A stretch of DNA of 64,000 nt. It comes from Xanthomonas codiaei. GTDB taxonomy: Bacteria > Pseudomonadota > Gammaproteobacteria > Xanthomonadales > Xanthomonadaceae. Below are positions 1 through 9,793 of the stretch, in pieces. The notes beneath the pieces were generated by a model. It was given only the letters and a program-made list of their open reading frames with translations. It was not told the origin of the DNA and did not search any database. How positions within the stretch are numbered: the stretch's first letter is position 1; every line of letters begins with the position of its first letter. Where the stretch lies: the NCBI RefSeq assembly GCF_002939785.1, contig NZ_MDEC01000002.1:62001-126000 (forward strand), in the 5' to 3' direction. Made by a program: the position numbers and the translations under genes.

Positions 1-2334
1 ACCGAGCGCGGTAGCGTGGATACCGCTGGCGCTGCTGTAGGCCCCCACCGCCGTGGCGTAGACGTCGCTGGCGCTGGCGTAGCTGCCAACGGCAGCGGTA
101 CCCGTCGCAGCGGCCTGACTGCTTGCACCGAATGCAATGCTTTCGTCGCCCGACACGTTGCTGGAGACGCCCAGCGCAACGCTGTCGGTGCCGCTGGCGT
201 TGCTCTGCGCACCGATCCCGATCGCGCGCTCACCGCCGCTCAAGGCGGTGTTGCCGATCGCGATGGAGCCGGTGCCACCGGCACCCGAACTGAACCCCAG
301 CGCCACGCTACCCTCGCCGTAAGCGGTGCTTTCCGCACCCACCGACGTGCTCAGATCGCCCCATCCCACGCTGGCGAACCCCAGCGCGGTGGATTCGAGC
401 CCGTTGCCGATGCTCTCGAAACCGATCGCAGTGGCACCGCGGCCTTCGGCCACGCTGGTGCTGCCGACCGCCGTGCCATAGAAGCCCGACGCCGTGCTGT
501 CCGCGCCCAGCGCGGTGGCGTAACGGTCGCTGGCAACGCTGTTGAAACCCACCGCGGTGGCATTGTTGAAATTGGCCACCGCACCGCTGCCGACGGCGGT
601 GGTGTTGATGTCCGACGCCAGGCTACTGGAGCCCAGCGCGGTGCTGTAGTCGCTCAGCGCCGATGCGTTGGAGCCGGCAGCCACGCTGTCGACACCTTCG
701 GCCAGCGCGCTGCCGTCTCCGGTGGCAGCAAAGCTGCGCGCGGTGGCCGAAGCCACATCGGACACGGCGGTGAGCTGATCCAGGTTCACCGCATCGGTGC
801 GTTCGGTACCGGCAGCAACGTTGGTGATCTGGCGTTCCGCACCGTCAGCGCCCACCGACACGGTGTCGGCGCGCGTGGCCACCGAATTGGCGCCCAGGGC
901 CACCGAGTTGGCGCCGCGCGCGGTGCTGTAGTAGCCCAGCGCCGTGCTCAGTTCGCCGCTGGCCCAGGATTCTGGACCAACCGCGGTGGCGCCCTCGCCA
1001 GGCGCATAGGCGAAGTAACCCACTGCGGTGGCTTCGCTGCCGGAGGCTTCGCTCAGCGTGCCTACGGCGGTGGTGTAGGTGCCCGAGGCGATCGCACCGG
1101 CACCCAGCGCGGTGGAAGCTTCACCGCTGGCCTGGGTCTGCACGAAGAAGCCCAGCCCCGGAATCAGATCCACCGGGCCGCCCACGGCGGTGCTGCTGGT
1201 GCCACTGGCGCTGGTCTGGGTGCCCACGGCGGTGGCGTAATCGCCAGCGGCGTTGGCCACCGCACCGAACGCGGAGGACTGCGCGCCGGCGGCATAGGCG
1301 CCGACGCCGAACGACGAGGCGGCAAAGCCATCGGCATTGGCGCTGGCACCGACGGCGGTGCCGCCGACCCCGGCGCTGGTGGCGCCGGTATCGACCGGCA
1401 CGCCGCCGTTGGTGATCAGCGGCTGGCCGTCTTCGTCCACTGCCGCGCCGCCAACGGCCACGCTGGCGGGGCCATTGGCCTGTGCGTTATGGCCGAATGC
1501 CGCGCTGTTCTGTCCCGATGCCAGTGCGTTGGATCCCACTGCCGTCGCGTTCTCGGCCACCGCATTGGCGCCGGTGCCCAGCGCGGTAGTGGCGGTGCCC
1601 ACTGCATTGGCACCGTCGCCTGCGGCCAGGGCGCGCTCGCCTTCGACATAGGCGCCGACGCTGTCTTCGCCCGGGCTGGCCTTGAAGAACGTTGCGGTGT
1701 CTTCGGCCACATCGGCCACGTCCTGCAACTGCGCCACGTTCACCGCATCGGTGGCGTTGACGCCGGCGCTGACGTTGGTGATGCGGCGCGTGGCCGGGCC
1801 ACCGCGGCCATTGCCGCTGCCCACCGAGACCACGTCGTCTTCGTGGGTGCGCGAGCCGGCACCCAACGCGACCGAATTGGCGCCGGTGACGCCGGCATTG
1901 GCGCCCAGCGCCACGCCGTTTTCGCCCGCCTGGCGCACGAAACTGTTGTAGCCGATCGCCACGGCGTTCTCGCCGATGGCATTGGTCTGGCGCCCGATCG
2001 CGCTGCTGTTCACACCGCTGGCGCTGCTGTCGGCGCCGGTGGCCACCGCGCCGGTCGCACCGGCATGGCTGCCGGCACCGATGGCGGTGGCCTTGGCGGC
2101 AGGTGCCGACGCACCGCGGCCGACTTCGACCGATTGCGCGCTGGCGGGGAGAGGGGTGACGAAGCCGGCGCTACCTAGCGCCAAGGCGATGGCAGCGGCC
2201 AGTGCCAGGCTCTGCCGGCGGTCGATGAGCGAGGCCTGCGCTACTGCTCCAGGGCTGTCGCCGCTGGCCAGTTCCGAGGCCACCGTCCACACACCCAACG
2301 ATTTGTTCCAGACCTTGCGATAAATCCGATTCAT
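1..2334 (-). CDS. Trimeric autotransporter adhesin (YadA/XadA family), C-terminal part outside window
   Basis: Outer-membrane surface adhesin of the type Vc (trimeric autotransporter) class. It begins MNRIYRKVWNKSLGVWTVAS, a typical extended signal peptide region, followed by a hydrophobic segment and an Ala-x-Ala site near residue 67. The 778 visible codons are almost entirely YadA-head repeats (patterns such as ATAVG, NSVALGANS, TALGYYS). They are interrupted by two neck motifs of the form DTVSVG...RQITNVAAGTERTDAVNLDQL. An AGGAG lies 10 nt before the ATG. The membrane anchor is not visible because the gene runs off the left edge. It lies downstream of, and on the same strand as, a second adhesin and a secreted protease, but a terminator separates it from the protease. 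The family assignment is firm; the XadA paralogue number is not. Confidence 0.93.
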   Translation of the reverse strand, partial: MNRIYRKVWNKSLGVWTVASELASGDSPGAVAQASLIDRRQSLALAAAIALALGSAGFVTPLPASAQSVEVGRGASAPAAKATAIGAGSHAGATGAVATGADSSASGVNSSAIGRQTNAIGENAVAIGYNSFVRQAGENGVALGANAGVTGANSVALGAGSRTHEDDVVSVGSGNGRGGPATRRITNVSAGVNATDAVNVAQLQDVADVAEDTATFFKASPGEDSVGAYVEGERALAAGDGANAVGTATTALGTGANAVAENATAVGSNALASGQNSAAFGHNAQANGPASVAVGGAAVDEDGQPLITNGGVPVDTGATSAGVGGTAVGASANADGFAASSFGVGAYAAGAQSSAFGAVANAAGDYATAVGTQTSASGTSSTAVGGPVDLIPGLGFFVQTQASGEASTALGAGAIASGTYTTAVGTLSEASGSEATAVGYFAYAPGEGATAVGPESWASGELSTALGYYSTARGANSVALGANSVATRADTVSVGADGAERQITNVAAGTERTDAVNLDQLTAVSDVASATARSFAATGDGSALAEGVDSVAAGSNASALSDYSTALGSSSLASDINTTAVGSGAVANFNNATAVGFNSVASDRYATALGADSTASGFYGTAVGSTSVAEGRGATAIGFESIGNGLESTALGFASVGWGDLSTSVGAESTAYGEGSVALGFSSGAGGTGSIAIGNTALSGGERAIGIGAQSNASGTDSVALGVSSNVSGDESIAFGASSQAAATGTAAVGSYASASDVYATAVGAYSSASGIHATALG

Positions 2335-2569
2335 CGACGTACGACTCCTGAGTTGTTGGGACTGGTTTTTGTCGAACCCCCACCATCGAATGGCCCTGCG
2401 AGCCAGGCGATTCCCCGTGGTTGTTGGCGCCATGTGCCGATCGGCGGTGCGCGGCGAACGCCTGCACCCTGGATAGTCAAAAAGTGAACGCTACCCAACC
2501 ATAGAACTGCGCAGAGTGTTAACAGCCGTCAAATCGGGCGTCAAGTTTTTGACAGGAAGCGAAGTTAAG

Positions 2570-2585
2570 TGTGTTTTTTGTCACA
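2570..2585. promoter_or_regulatory. Candidate Clp (CRP-like) binding site upstream of the adhesin
   Basis: The sequence TGTGT-N6-TCACA matches 9 of 10 positions of the CRP/Clp consensus TGTGA-N6-TCACA with correct spacing. It sits within a longer inverted repeat (AAGTGTG...CACACTT, 2567-2588) in an unusually AT-rich patch about 235 bp upstream of the adhesin start. Clp is the Xanthomonas CRP homologue and a global virulence regulator. Binding is inferred. The hairpin could instead have a terminator or other structural role. Confidence 0.45.
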
Positions 2586-2690
2586 CTTCTGCTTGCTTTT
2601 ATTATTTTTTTGATAATTCTTTGGAAAACATGGACCTAGATCATGTCCTTGGAGACATTTCCAGACTGAATGGCTGGAACCGCCAGGGAC

Positions 2691-2723
2691 AAAAAAAGCC
2701 CGCTGGCAGGACGCCAGCAGGCT
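2691..2723 (-). terminator. Rho-independent terminator of the S8 protease gene
   Basis: Read on the minus strand, an AGCCTGCTGGC / GCCAGCGGGCT stem (11 bp, one mismatch) with a 5-nt loop is followed by seven T residues. It lies about 130 bp after the protease stop codon and so separates the protease from the downstream adhesin gene. Confidence 0.85.
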
Positions 2724-2855
2724 TGGTTGCGCAAAATTGCAGGTCAGCGGCCGGTCAAACCTCGGCCCAGGACTGCCCGCGCGGTGCCCCCGACCCGTGG
2801 GGGCGACATGCGCCAAAGAACCGGCGTGGCGCCGGTGTCCGTGCGCGGCGGCGGA

Positions 2856-4736
2856 TCATTGACGCGCCATCACGCTCACCCCACTGAAGCGCGGCCCTTC
2901 CAACTTGACGATGTAGGTGCCGGCGCGCGGCGCGGTGAAGCGCACCGTCTGGCTGGTGCCTACACGTGTGGAAGCACCGTCGTTGTCGGTGGCGCTGGGC
3001 TCGCGCCCCAGGCCCACGTACAGCGACGACTGGCCGCCCCCGCCAAAGCTGATGAAGCTCAGCACCGCACCGGCCGCGGCGTCGAAGCTGAAGATCTGCG
3101 CATCGCCGGCAACATTGGACACCCCGCGCTCGGGCACGTTGTTGCGCAAGGCCACGGTGTCCAGGCGGCAGCCGATATCGCCGGCGGCGCAGCGGCGCAA
3201 CGCACGCGTCACCGCTGCACCGGCATCGACGATGCCGCTGCCGGCAGGCGTGGCGGCCGGCATGGGCACCGGGAATGCACGCGCGCTGCGCTTGAGCAGG
3301 CGTTCCAGGTCTACCGGCGGCAGTGCCGCGCGGCCGTCGGCGATCAGCGCGCTCTGCACCAGCGCGGCTACCCCGGCCACATGCGGTGAGGCCATCGAGG
3401 TGCCGGCAAAATCCACGCCGAGATAGGTGAACTGGCCCGATGTCGGCGTGGTCAGCCCGGTGTAGCCGGCCTGCCAGACCCAACTGTCGATCGGACCATC
3501 GAGCGGGGGACCGCCCTGGGTCAGGCTCGCAGCGCCGCCGGGCCCGGCAAGATCGATCTGCGCGCCGAAATTGCTGTAGAAGGCCAATGCCCCGGTCGCA
3601 CCGGTGGCCGCCACGGCGACGACATTGGCGCAACCGGCTGGCGATATATCGGCCACATCGACAGCGCTGTTGCCGGCAGCCGCCACCACGGTGGTGCCGC
3701 GCGCCACGGCGCTGTCGATGGCGAGCTGCATGGCCGTCTCGCAGCCGCCTCCGCCGCCCAGGCTCATGTTGATCACCTCGGCCGGCGTGGGATTGTCGGG
3801 CACGCCATCGACGTGGCCGCCGGATGCCCAGACGATGGCGTCGGCGATATCGGAGGTGTAGCCACCGCAATGACCAAGCACACGTACCGGCAGGATCTTC
3901 GCCTTGTAGGCCACGCCCGCGCCGCCAATGCCATTGTCGGTCACCTCGGCGACCGAGCCGGCCACATGCGTGCCGTGCCAGGTACTGGGCTGGGCCACCG
4001 AGAAGATCCCGCAATCGCCGTCCTGCGCCACCCAATCGCCGCGATCCAGGGCACCGGGCACGCGCGCATTGCTGGGGCGCCGCGACACCTCGGCATCGGT
4101 GATGAAGTCGTAGCCCGGCAACACGTTGGCTGCCAGATCCGGATGCGTGGGCAGGATGCCGGTATCCAGTACCGCCACCACGATGCCCTCGCCCTGGCTC
4201 AGCGCCCAGGCGGCCGGCGCATCGATACCACCCACCGGATCGATCAGATGCCATTGGTTGGTCTGCAGCAGCGGGTCGTTGGGCAGGCGGCCGCCGCTGC
4301 TCTGCAGCGGCACCTTCATCCGATCGATCTCGGCATATTCCACCGCCGGGTCGGTACGCAATTCGCCCAGCACGCGCTCGGCGTCGCCACGGTCCAGCGC
4401 GCGCGGCAAGCCGATCACCTCCGCACCCACCGACAGCGTGCGCAGGCGCAGCGGTTGTGCCGGTTGCGCACCACCGCGCGCAACCGGCGCCAGCTGGATC
4501 GAAGCGCGGTGGGCGGCCGCCGTGACGCTGTTGATCGACGTCGATGCACTGCGCGTGGCGGCGGGATTGCGGTATTTGACGATGAGCCGTTGCACCGGCG
4601 CATCGTCGATGGCCTGCTGGCGCCGCTCGCCGGCATCGCTGGTGCCAGGGTCGGCAGCGGATGCCGCGCCGCCGAGCGACAGCGCGAACGCAGCGCAGAG
4701 CACGGCCAGGTGTTTGGAAACATGCGAATGGATCAC
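2856..4736 (-). CDS. Secreted subtilisin-like serine protease (S8) with C-terminal PPC domain
   Basis: Predicted 626-residue exported serine endopeptidase. I chose the GTG at 4736 because AAGGA precedes it by 8 nt and a signal peptide follows directly (HLAVLCAAFALSLGGAASAA). An ATG just inside is out of frame. A propeptide of about 120 residues precedes the catalytic domain. The triad is visible as Asp191 (AVLDTGI), His254 (WHGTHVAG) and Ser447 (FAGTSMASPHVAG), with oxyanion Asn356 (AAGNS). The last 100 residues resemble a bacterial pre-peptidase C-terminal (PPC) domain. The gene starts 89 bp after the stop of the large adhesin on the same strand, so the two are probably cotranscribed. Such proteases are normally exported by Sec and released by type II secretion. 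Processing of the neighbouring adhesins is possible but unproven. Confidence 0.93.
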   Translation of the reverse strand: MIHSHVSKHLAVLCAAFALSLGGAASAADPGTSDAGERRQQAIDDAPVQRLIVKYRNPAATRSASTSINSVTAAAHRASIQLAPVARGGAQPAQPLRLRTLSVGAEVIGLPRALDRGDAERVLGELRTDPAVEYAEIDRMKVPLQSSGGRLPNDPLLQTNQWHLIDPVGGIDAPAAWALSQGEGIVVAVLDTGILPTHPDLAANVLPGYDFITDAEVSRRPSNARVPGALDRGDWVAQDGDCGIFSVAQPSTWHGTHVAGSVAEVTDNGIGGAGVAYKAKILPVRVLGHCGGYTSDIADAIVWASGGHVDGVPDNPTPAEVINMSLGGGGGCETAMQLAIDSAVARGTTVVAAAGNSAVDVADISPAGCANVVAVAATGATGALAFYSNFGAQIDLAGPGGAASLTQGGPPLDGPIDSWVWQAGYTGLTTPTSGQFTYLGVDFAGTSMASPHVAGVAALVQSALIADGRAALPPVDLERLLKRSARAFPVPMPAATPAGSGIVDAGAAVTRALRRCAAGDIGCRLDTVALRNNVPERGVSNVAGDAQIFSFDAAAGAVLSFISFGGGGQSSLYVGLGREPSATDNDGASTRVGTSQTVRFTAPRAGTYIVKLEGPRFSGVSVMARQ

Positions 4737-4825
4737 GGGAATATCCTTGTGCTGGGAAAACTGCCAATGAGGGAGAAAGCCGCACCACCTGCACAGCAAG
4801 CGGTGCGTACGCTGCTGCCGGCCGG

Positions 4826-7800
4826 TTACCAACCGAAGCCCGCACCCATGCCGATCGAACGGTCGTCGCCGCTGAGCGCACCGCCCACGGTCAAGGTGGC
4901 GCGCGGGCTGATCGCACGCTGGTAGCCCACCGACAACGCCGATTCGCCGTTCTGGAAACCGACACCGGCACCGATGCGATTGGGCGAGGCGATACCCGCC
5001 ACGCTGGCGGACATGTTCAACATCGCCGAGCTCATCGCACCCTGGCGGTCCAGGCGACGGTTCTGCCTGCGCAGACGGTCCTCGATATCGCCCTGGTAGC
5101 TTTCGAAGCTGTCGGCCATCGCGCTGTAGCGGCTGTCGGTGTAGCTGTTGGCCGCGGCAACCCCGCTGTCCAGCTGGCCCTTGTTGACCGCATCGGTGGC
5201 ACGCGTACCGGCGGCCACATTGGCCACCTGACGCTCGCCGCCCACGCTGCCCACCGACACCGTATTGGCGCGGTCAGCGACCGAGCCCTGGCCCAGCGCC
5301 ACGGCACCCTGCGCGGTGGCACGTGCACCCTGACCGATCGCAGTGCCGGACGCAGCGGTGACCTGCGCGCCTTCGCCCATGGCCACCGCATTGGTGGCCA
5401 CTGCCGCGATCTGCGTGTTGGCGCCCACCGCCGTGCTGCCATCGGCATTGACGCGTGCATTGCTGCCGATCGCGGTGTCGTTGGGGCCGTGCGCATAGGC
5501 GCTGCCGCCGATGGCCGTGCCGGTCACGTGGTTGGCCACCGCGGCGGTACCGACTGCCGTGGAGGTCGCCGCCGGGGTGATGGCGCCGACCACTGCGGCG
5601 GTCGGCGTGCCCTGCACGCCGGCGGTTGCGCCGCTCCCGTTGCCTGCAGCGGCACTGGCGGCCGGCGTTGGGACAGGCGCCGTCTCGCCGGCGACCGAAG
5701 TCGCCAACACCGCACCGGCATCATCGGCAGCGCTGCCAGCACCGGTGCTTCGTGCACCGCTCATCCGCGTTGCTGCAGTACGTAGTGCAGACACCCGCGA
5801 GGCGGTCGCCGTGCCTGCACGCGCATCCAGTTCGCTGACCTTGCTGTCCAGCGCGGTCAATGCAGCGCCCACGTTGTTGTAGCTGGCGCCCTGGATCACA
5901 TAGGTCGGCGCCACGAACAGGCCTTGTGCACCGATCGCCGCACCGCCGCCGAGGAAGCTGGCGGTATTGCTCAACGACTGGAACAGCTGGCCGCCGTTGA
6001 TCGCATCGGTACTGCTGCCTGCGAGCGCGCCGGCACCCACATTGACGATGCGCCGCGTGGCCGGGCCACCGCGGCCGTTGCCGTTGCCCACCGACACCAC
6101 ATTGGCGTCGTAGGTGCGCGATCCCGAGCCCAAGGCCACCGAATCGGCACCGCTGGCGCCGGCGTTGGCACCCAGCGCAAGCGCATTGCGCGCGCTCTCC
6201 CGGGTGAAGGCGCTGTAGCCCATCGCCAGACTGTTGTTGCCGAGCGCCCGCGCCTGCACGCCCAACGCCACCGCGGCACTGCCTACCTCGCCGACGAAGA
6301 CACCGACGCCGGCATCGCGTCCGATTGCGATCGCATCGGGCGCATCGGCCTTGGCATTGGTCCCCAAGGCGATGGTGTCGCCGTAGATGATCGAAGTATC
6401 GGCGCCACTGCCGATCGCGATGCTGCGGCTGGACGCAGCACGCGCGTCGTAACCGATGGCGATCGCCTCCGCCGCCTGCGCCGACGAAGCGGCACCCAGC
6501 GACACCGTGCGCGGCCCGAATGAGCCGGCGCTATGCCCGATGGCCACCGCGTCGACGTTGTTGTCGTTGCCGAACACATTGGCGTTGTAGCCCAGGGCGA
6601 TGGCGTAGTCGGCCTCGCTACGCGCGCCTGCACCGATCGCCACGCTGCCCAGACCCGAGCTCCCCGCACTGAACAGCGTGTTGCTGATCAGCGAGAACCC
6701 ACCGATGGTGACGCTGCGCTCCCCGAACGCCGCTGCACTGCTGCCCACCGCGACGCTGCTCTCGCCATTGCCAAGCGCAGCAAATCCCACGGCGGTGGCC
6801 AGCCTGCCGGTGGTCACCGCATTGAATCCCAATGCCGAAGACGCCGCGCCACGCGCCGCCGAGAAACTACCCAGCGCGGTATTGGTCTCTTCCAGCGCCT
6901 GCGCGGCGAAGCCCATCGCCGTGGACTGCGCGCCGCGTGCCGATGCACCGGTGCCCACCGCAGTGGCAAAGGTCTGCATAGCCTGCGCGCCACCGCCCAA
7001 TGCCACCGCGCCACGCCCCTGCGCAGTGGTCGCCTGTTCCTGTTCGCCGACGATGAAGCCGGTCGCATCGAACAATGGCACGTTGGCCACACCGCCCAGC
7101 GCCACCGCCGACGCATCCGAAGCGCTGGCGTTGCGCCCTACCGCCACGGTGTCGCGGCCGACTGCCGCGCTACCGGAACCCAGCGCATTGGCACCATCGC
7201 CCAATGCATTGCTGGCGCTGCCAAGGGCAATGGCATCACTGCCTTCGGCAAAGGCATCCGGCGCCTCGGTATCGGATTTGGCCAGCGCCAGATGACGGTC
7301 CAGACGCGAAGCGATGGCACCAACGCGATCGAGCTGCGCCAGGTTCACCGCATCGGTGGCCTCGGTACCGGCGGCAACGTTGGTGATCTGCCGAGTCAAG
7401 CCGGTCTGCGCGTTGCCCACCGACACCGTATTGCTGCGGTCGGCATACGAATACGCACCCAAGGCCACGGCGCTGGACGGGGAGCGGTTCCAGGCATCGT
7501 CGATCAGATCGCCCACCCGTGCGCCATACCCGATCGCCACCGCATCGACGCCGTTGGTTTGCACATCCGCACCGATGGCGGTGTTGTTGCCGTTGAACCA
7601 CGAGGTCGCAGCGCGCGCACCCACCGCGACGCTGTTCTCGGCGTAGGTGACGCTCTCCTGGCCGATCGACACGCTGCCATCGCCCATCGTCAATGCAGAG
7701 CCGCCCAGGGAAACGGTATGCGGCGCGAAGGTTCCGGCGGAATGACCGATCACAATCGCATCGGTATTGCCCGGCTGATTGGGGAAGACGTTGGAGTTGT

Positions 7801-8797
7801 AGCCGATCGCGATCGCGTAGTCGGACTGGCTCTGCGCGCCGGCACCCAGCGCGATGCCACCGAGCCCTGTCGCCGCACTGATCGACCCCTGGGTGCTTCT
7901 GCTGGCACCGCCGATGGCCACGCTATCGGCACCGCTGGCGAGCGAGCTGTCGCCCATCGCCACCGTGCCGGTGCCGGTGCCGCGTGCGCCGAAACCCACC
8001 GCCGTGGCGAAATCGCCGCTCGCATTGGCGCTGTAACCCAGCGCGGCACCGCCAAAACCCGACACCTGCGACAAACCACCCACCGCCGTGGCGGCATCCT
8101 GCACAGTGCGTGCGTGATACCCCAATGCCGTGCTCTGTATGCCGCCGGCAATGGTGCCGGTGCCCACCGCCGTGGCCAGCGGATCGACCGCCTTGGCACC
8201 GCCACCGATGGCGGTGGACGCAATGCCGGTGGCCTCGGTGGCTTGCTCGCTGCTGCTGATGATGAAGCCAAACGCATCGTACTCGTAGACCGTCGCCACC
8301 CCGCCGATGGCAACCGCAGACGTTCCGACGGCCACCGCATTGCGCCCCACCGCCGTCGTGTCGCGTTCCAGTGCCAGGCTGCCGGCTCCCAGCGCACTGG
8401 CGCCATCGGCCAACGCATTGCTCGCGGCCCCCAGCGCGATGGCATCGCGTCCGTCCACAAACGGAGGAACCTCGCCGTCCTCGTCCGCCGCTGTCGTCGC
8501 CCCCCCGCCGGTGGTCGGCACGGCTGCATCGGCGAGCGCATCGGCACCGGTCATGGCCGCTATTGAGGACGCAAGGCAGCTCTGCCGACCGTCGATGACG
8601 GCGCAGCGTTCGGTGGCAATGCGGGCCTGGGCCGCCGCAGTTGCCGGCATGCCCCCGCCGGCCAGCACGATGCAGACGGCAATCGCCAGCCCGCTGCGTG
8701 CCTGCGCTCCCACCCAGCCGTGGACAGTTGAGATAATCCGGTCACGCTTCGCCGTACCGGAGGGAGAATTCCCTTCGGCATGTCTGATATTTTTCAT
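4826..8797 (-). CDS. Trimeric autotransporter adhesin (YadA/XadA family), complete, 1323 aa
   Basis: Complete type Vc autotransporter. I prefer the ATG at 8797 (MKNIRHAEGN) to the one at 8815 because GGGGAG lies 10 nt before it; the longer form has no Shine-Dalgarno. The order is: extended signal region, then a head of YadA repeats in two successive copies, then a third head segment. Neck motifs include NTVSVGNAQTGLTRQITNV and VVSVGNGNGRGG. After these come a short coiled stretch (SKVSELDARA), an Ala/Thr/Pro-rich linker, a small extra head and neck, and a C-terminal YadA beta-barrel anchor ending IGMGAGFGW. The two large head copies (about residues 119-494 and 519-924) share an unusual aromatic insertion (YDAFGFII / FDATGFIV). 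The protease follows after 89 bp. The upstream region is AT-rich. Confidence 0.95.
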   Translation of the reverse strand: MKNIRHAEGNSPSGTAKRDRIISTVHGWVGAQARSGLAIAVCIVLAGGGMPATAAAQARIATERCAVIDGRQSCLASSIAAMTGADALADAAVPTTGGGATTAADEDGEVPPFVDGRDAIALGAASNALADGASALGAGSLALERDTTAVGRNAVAVGTSAVAIGGVATVYEYDAFGFIISSSEQATEATGIASTAIGGGAKAVDPLATAVGTGTIAGGIQSTALGYHARTVQDAATAVGGLSQVSGFGGAALGYSANASGDFATAVGFGARGTGTGTVAMGDSSLASGADSVAIGGASRSTQGSISAATGLGGIALGAGAQSQSDYAIAIGYNSNVFPNQPGNTDAIVIGHSAGTFAPHTVSLGGSALTMGDGSVSIGQESVTYAENSVAVGARAATSWFNGNNTAIGADVQTNGVDAVAIGYGARVGDLIDDAWNRSPSSAVALGAYSYADRSNTVSVGNAQTGLTRQITNVAAGTEATDAVNLAQLDRVGAIASRLDRHLALAKSDTEAPDAFAEGSDAIALGSASNALGDGANALGSGSAAVGRDTVAVGRNASASDASAVALGGVANVPLFDATGFIVGEQEQATTAQGRGAVALGGGAQAMQTFATAVGTGASARGAQSTAMGFAAQALEETNTALGSFSAARGAASSALGFNAVTTGRLATAVGFAALGNGESSVAVGSSAAAFGERSVTIGGFSLISNTLFSAGSSGLGSVAIGAGARSEADYAIALGYNANVFGNDNNVDAVAIGHSAGSFGPRTVSLGAASSAQAAEAIAIGYDARAASSRSIAIGSGADTSIIYGDTIALGTNAKADAPDAIAIGRDAGVGVFVGEVGSAAVALGVQARALGNNSLAMGYSAFTRESARNALALGANAGASGADSVALGSGSRTYDANVVSVGNGNGRGGPATRRIVNVGAGALAGSSTDAINGGQLFQSLSNTASFLGGGAAIGAQGLFVAPTYVIQGASYNNVGAALTALDSKVSELDARAGTATASRVSALRTAATRMSGARSTGAGSAADDAGAVLATSVAGETAPVPTPAASAAAGNGSGATAGVQGTPTAAVVGAITPAATSTAVGTAAVANHVTGTAIGGSAYAHGPNDTAIGSNARVNADGSTAVGANTQIAAVATNAVAMGEGAQVTAASGTAIGQGARATAQGAVALGQGSVADRANTVSVGSVGGERQVANVAAGTRATDAVNKGQLDSGVAAANSYTDSRYSAMADSFESYQGDIEDRLRRQNRRLDRQGAMSSAMLNMSASVAGIASPNRIGAGVGFQNGESALSVGYQRAISPRATLTVGGALSGDDRSIGMGAGFGW

Positions 8798-9188
8798 TAA
8801 CGACTTACTCCCCATTATGGTCAGGCGTATAAGAACCGACCACCGTGCGCCACTGTGGCGCAGGGTCCCCCTGAGGTTTTATCGAGCGCAGCAACTCCCG
8901 TTCGCCTTTATTTCCCGGCGAAAACAGCAATCGCGAGTGTCCAGCAGCAGTGCGAACTGTACGGATATGTAACGCATAAAGAATTTATTGAAAATCCGAA
9001 TGACTAAAAGCGAACCATGTCACGCGGATAAAAAAAAAGAACTCCGCACCGAATAACTATTATTTTTTATAGTTACCAGAAGTAAACCTTATGGTTGTTT
9101 CGGGACTTTGTGGCGACTGCGAGGCCGGGGCAGCCCGGGACTCGACAACGCAGCGGGCAGTCCGGGACTCAGCGCGACGAATAAACGT
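8798..9188. other. AT-rich leader upstream of the large adhesin
   Basis: No gene is supported here. About 8960-9085 is much richer in A+T than the rest of the window. It includes a run of nine A residues and an inverted repeat TAACTAT...ATAGTTA (9054-9075). This is the likely promoter region and long 5' leader of the adhesin. No convincing -35/-10 pair could be assigned. Confidence 0.4.
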
Positions 9189-9295
9189 CTGTAGAGCCGC
9201 CAGGCGGGCGCAGCCAGTGCTCGCAATCGATGTTTACCGGCCGAGCACTGCTGGCCCGAGCGCACCGCCCACACCCGGCTGCCCACTGCTCGCTA
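9189..9295 (-). repeat. Degenerate copy of the TIR hairpin element found at 29760-29902
   Basis: Read on the minus strand it contains, in the same order as the intact element, TAGCGAGCAGT, CGGGTGTGG, TGCGAGCAC and GCGCCCGCCTGGCGGCT. The terminal inverted repeats are lost. No ORF in 9189-9793 has a recognisable product, so the rest of this spacer appears to be non-coding. Confidence 0.6.
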
Positions 9296-9793
9296 CGTCC
9301 TGCCAGCCCCTCAAGCGGGGCCGGTCAGTCGCATGCAGGCAATGCAATCATCGGTTGCCGTTGTTCACACCCGCAGCTGTCACAGCTGCGTCTTTTCGAC
9401 GGCAGCAGCGCTGCAACGATGGTTGAGCGCGGATTCCGGCGCCCTGTGCGATGCGACGTCCCCGCAGGCATGACCTGATTTTTCGGCACTGCAGGTAAAC
9501 GGCCTGCAGCCTGTCATGCCTCGCCGGTCAACCTGCGATGGTGGCCAGGGCCGCATGGCAGGCGTTGCGTGGGTGAGCCGGGCCAGGCAGTTGGAAAACC
9601 GTGCAACGCCAGGCACACGATACCGACCGCCCACTCGGGCCGGAGCCGGCGATGGCGCGTAGAGGCCTGTGCAAAACCCGCTGCGTGCGAGACCGGGCAG
9701 GGGGCTCCCAGCCACTCGGCACATGCCTTTTCCCGGCACGCGATAGCACGCTTTGCATTCACCGCAATGTACACGCCACGCGCCAAACGCGAA

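Noticed and set aside
16-2178. A 720-codon plus-strand frame opposite the left adhesin, and a similar one at 6533-8566
   Set aside because: Mirror translations of the repetitive adhesin sequence. The minus-strand frames show signal region, head and neck motifs.
4826-8450. Short-period direct repeats that could be mistaken for a CRISPR array
   Set aside because: They encode 14-15-residue YadA head repeats in one open frame, with no conserved repeat-spacer structure.
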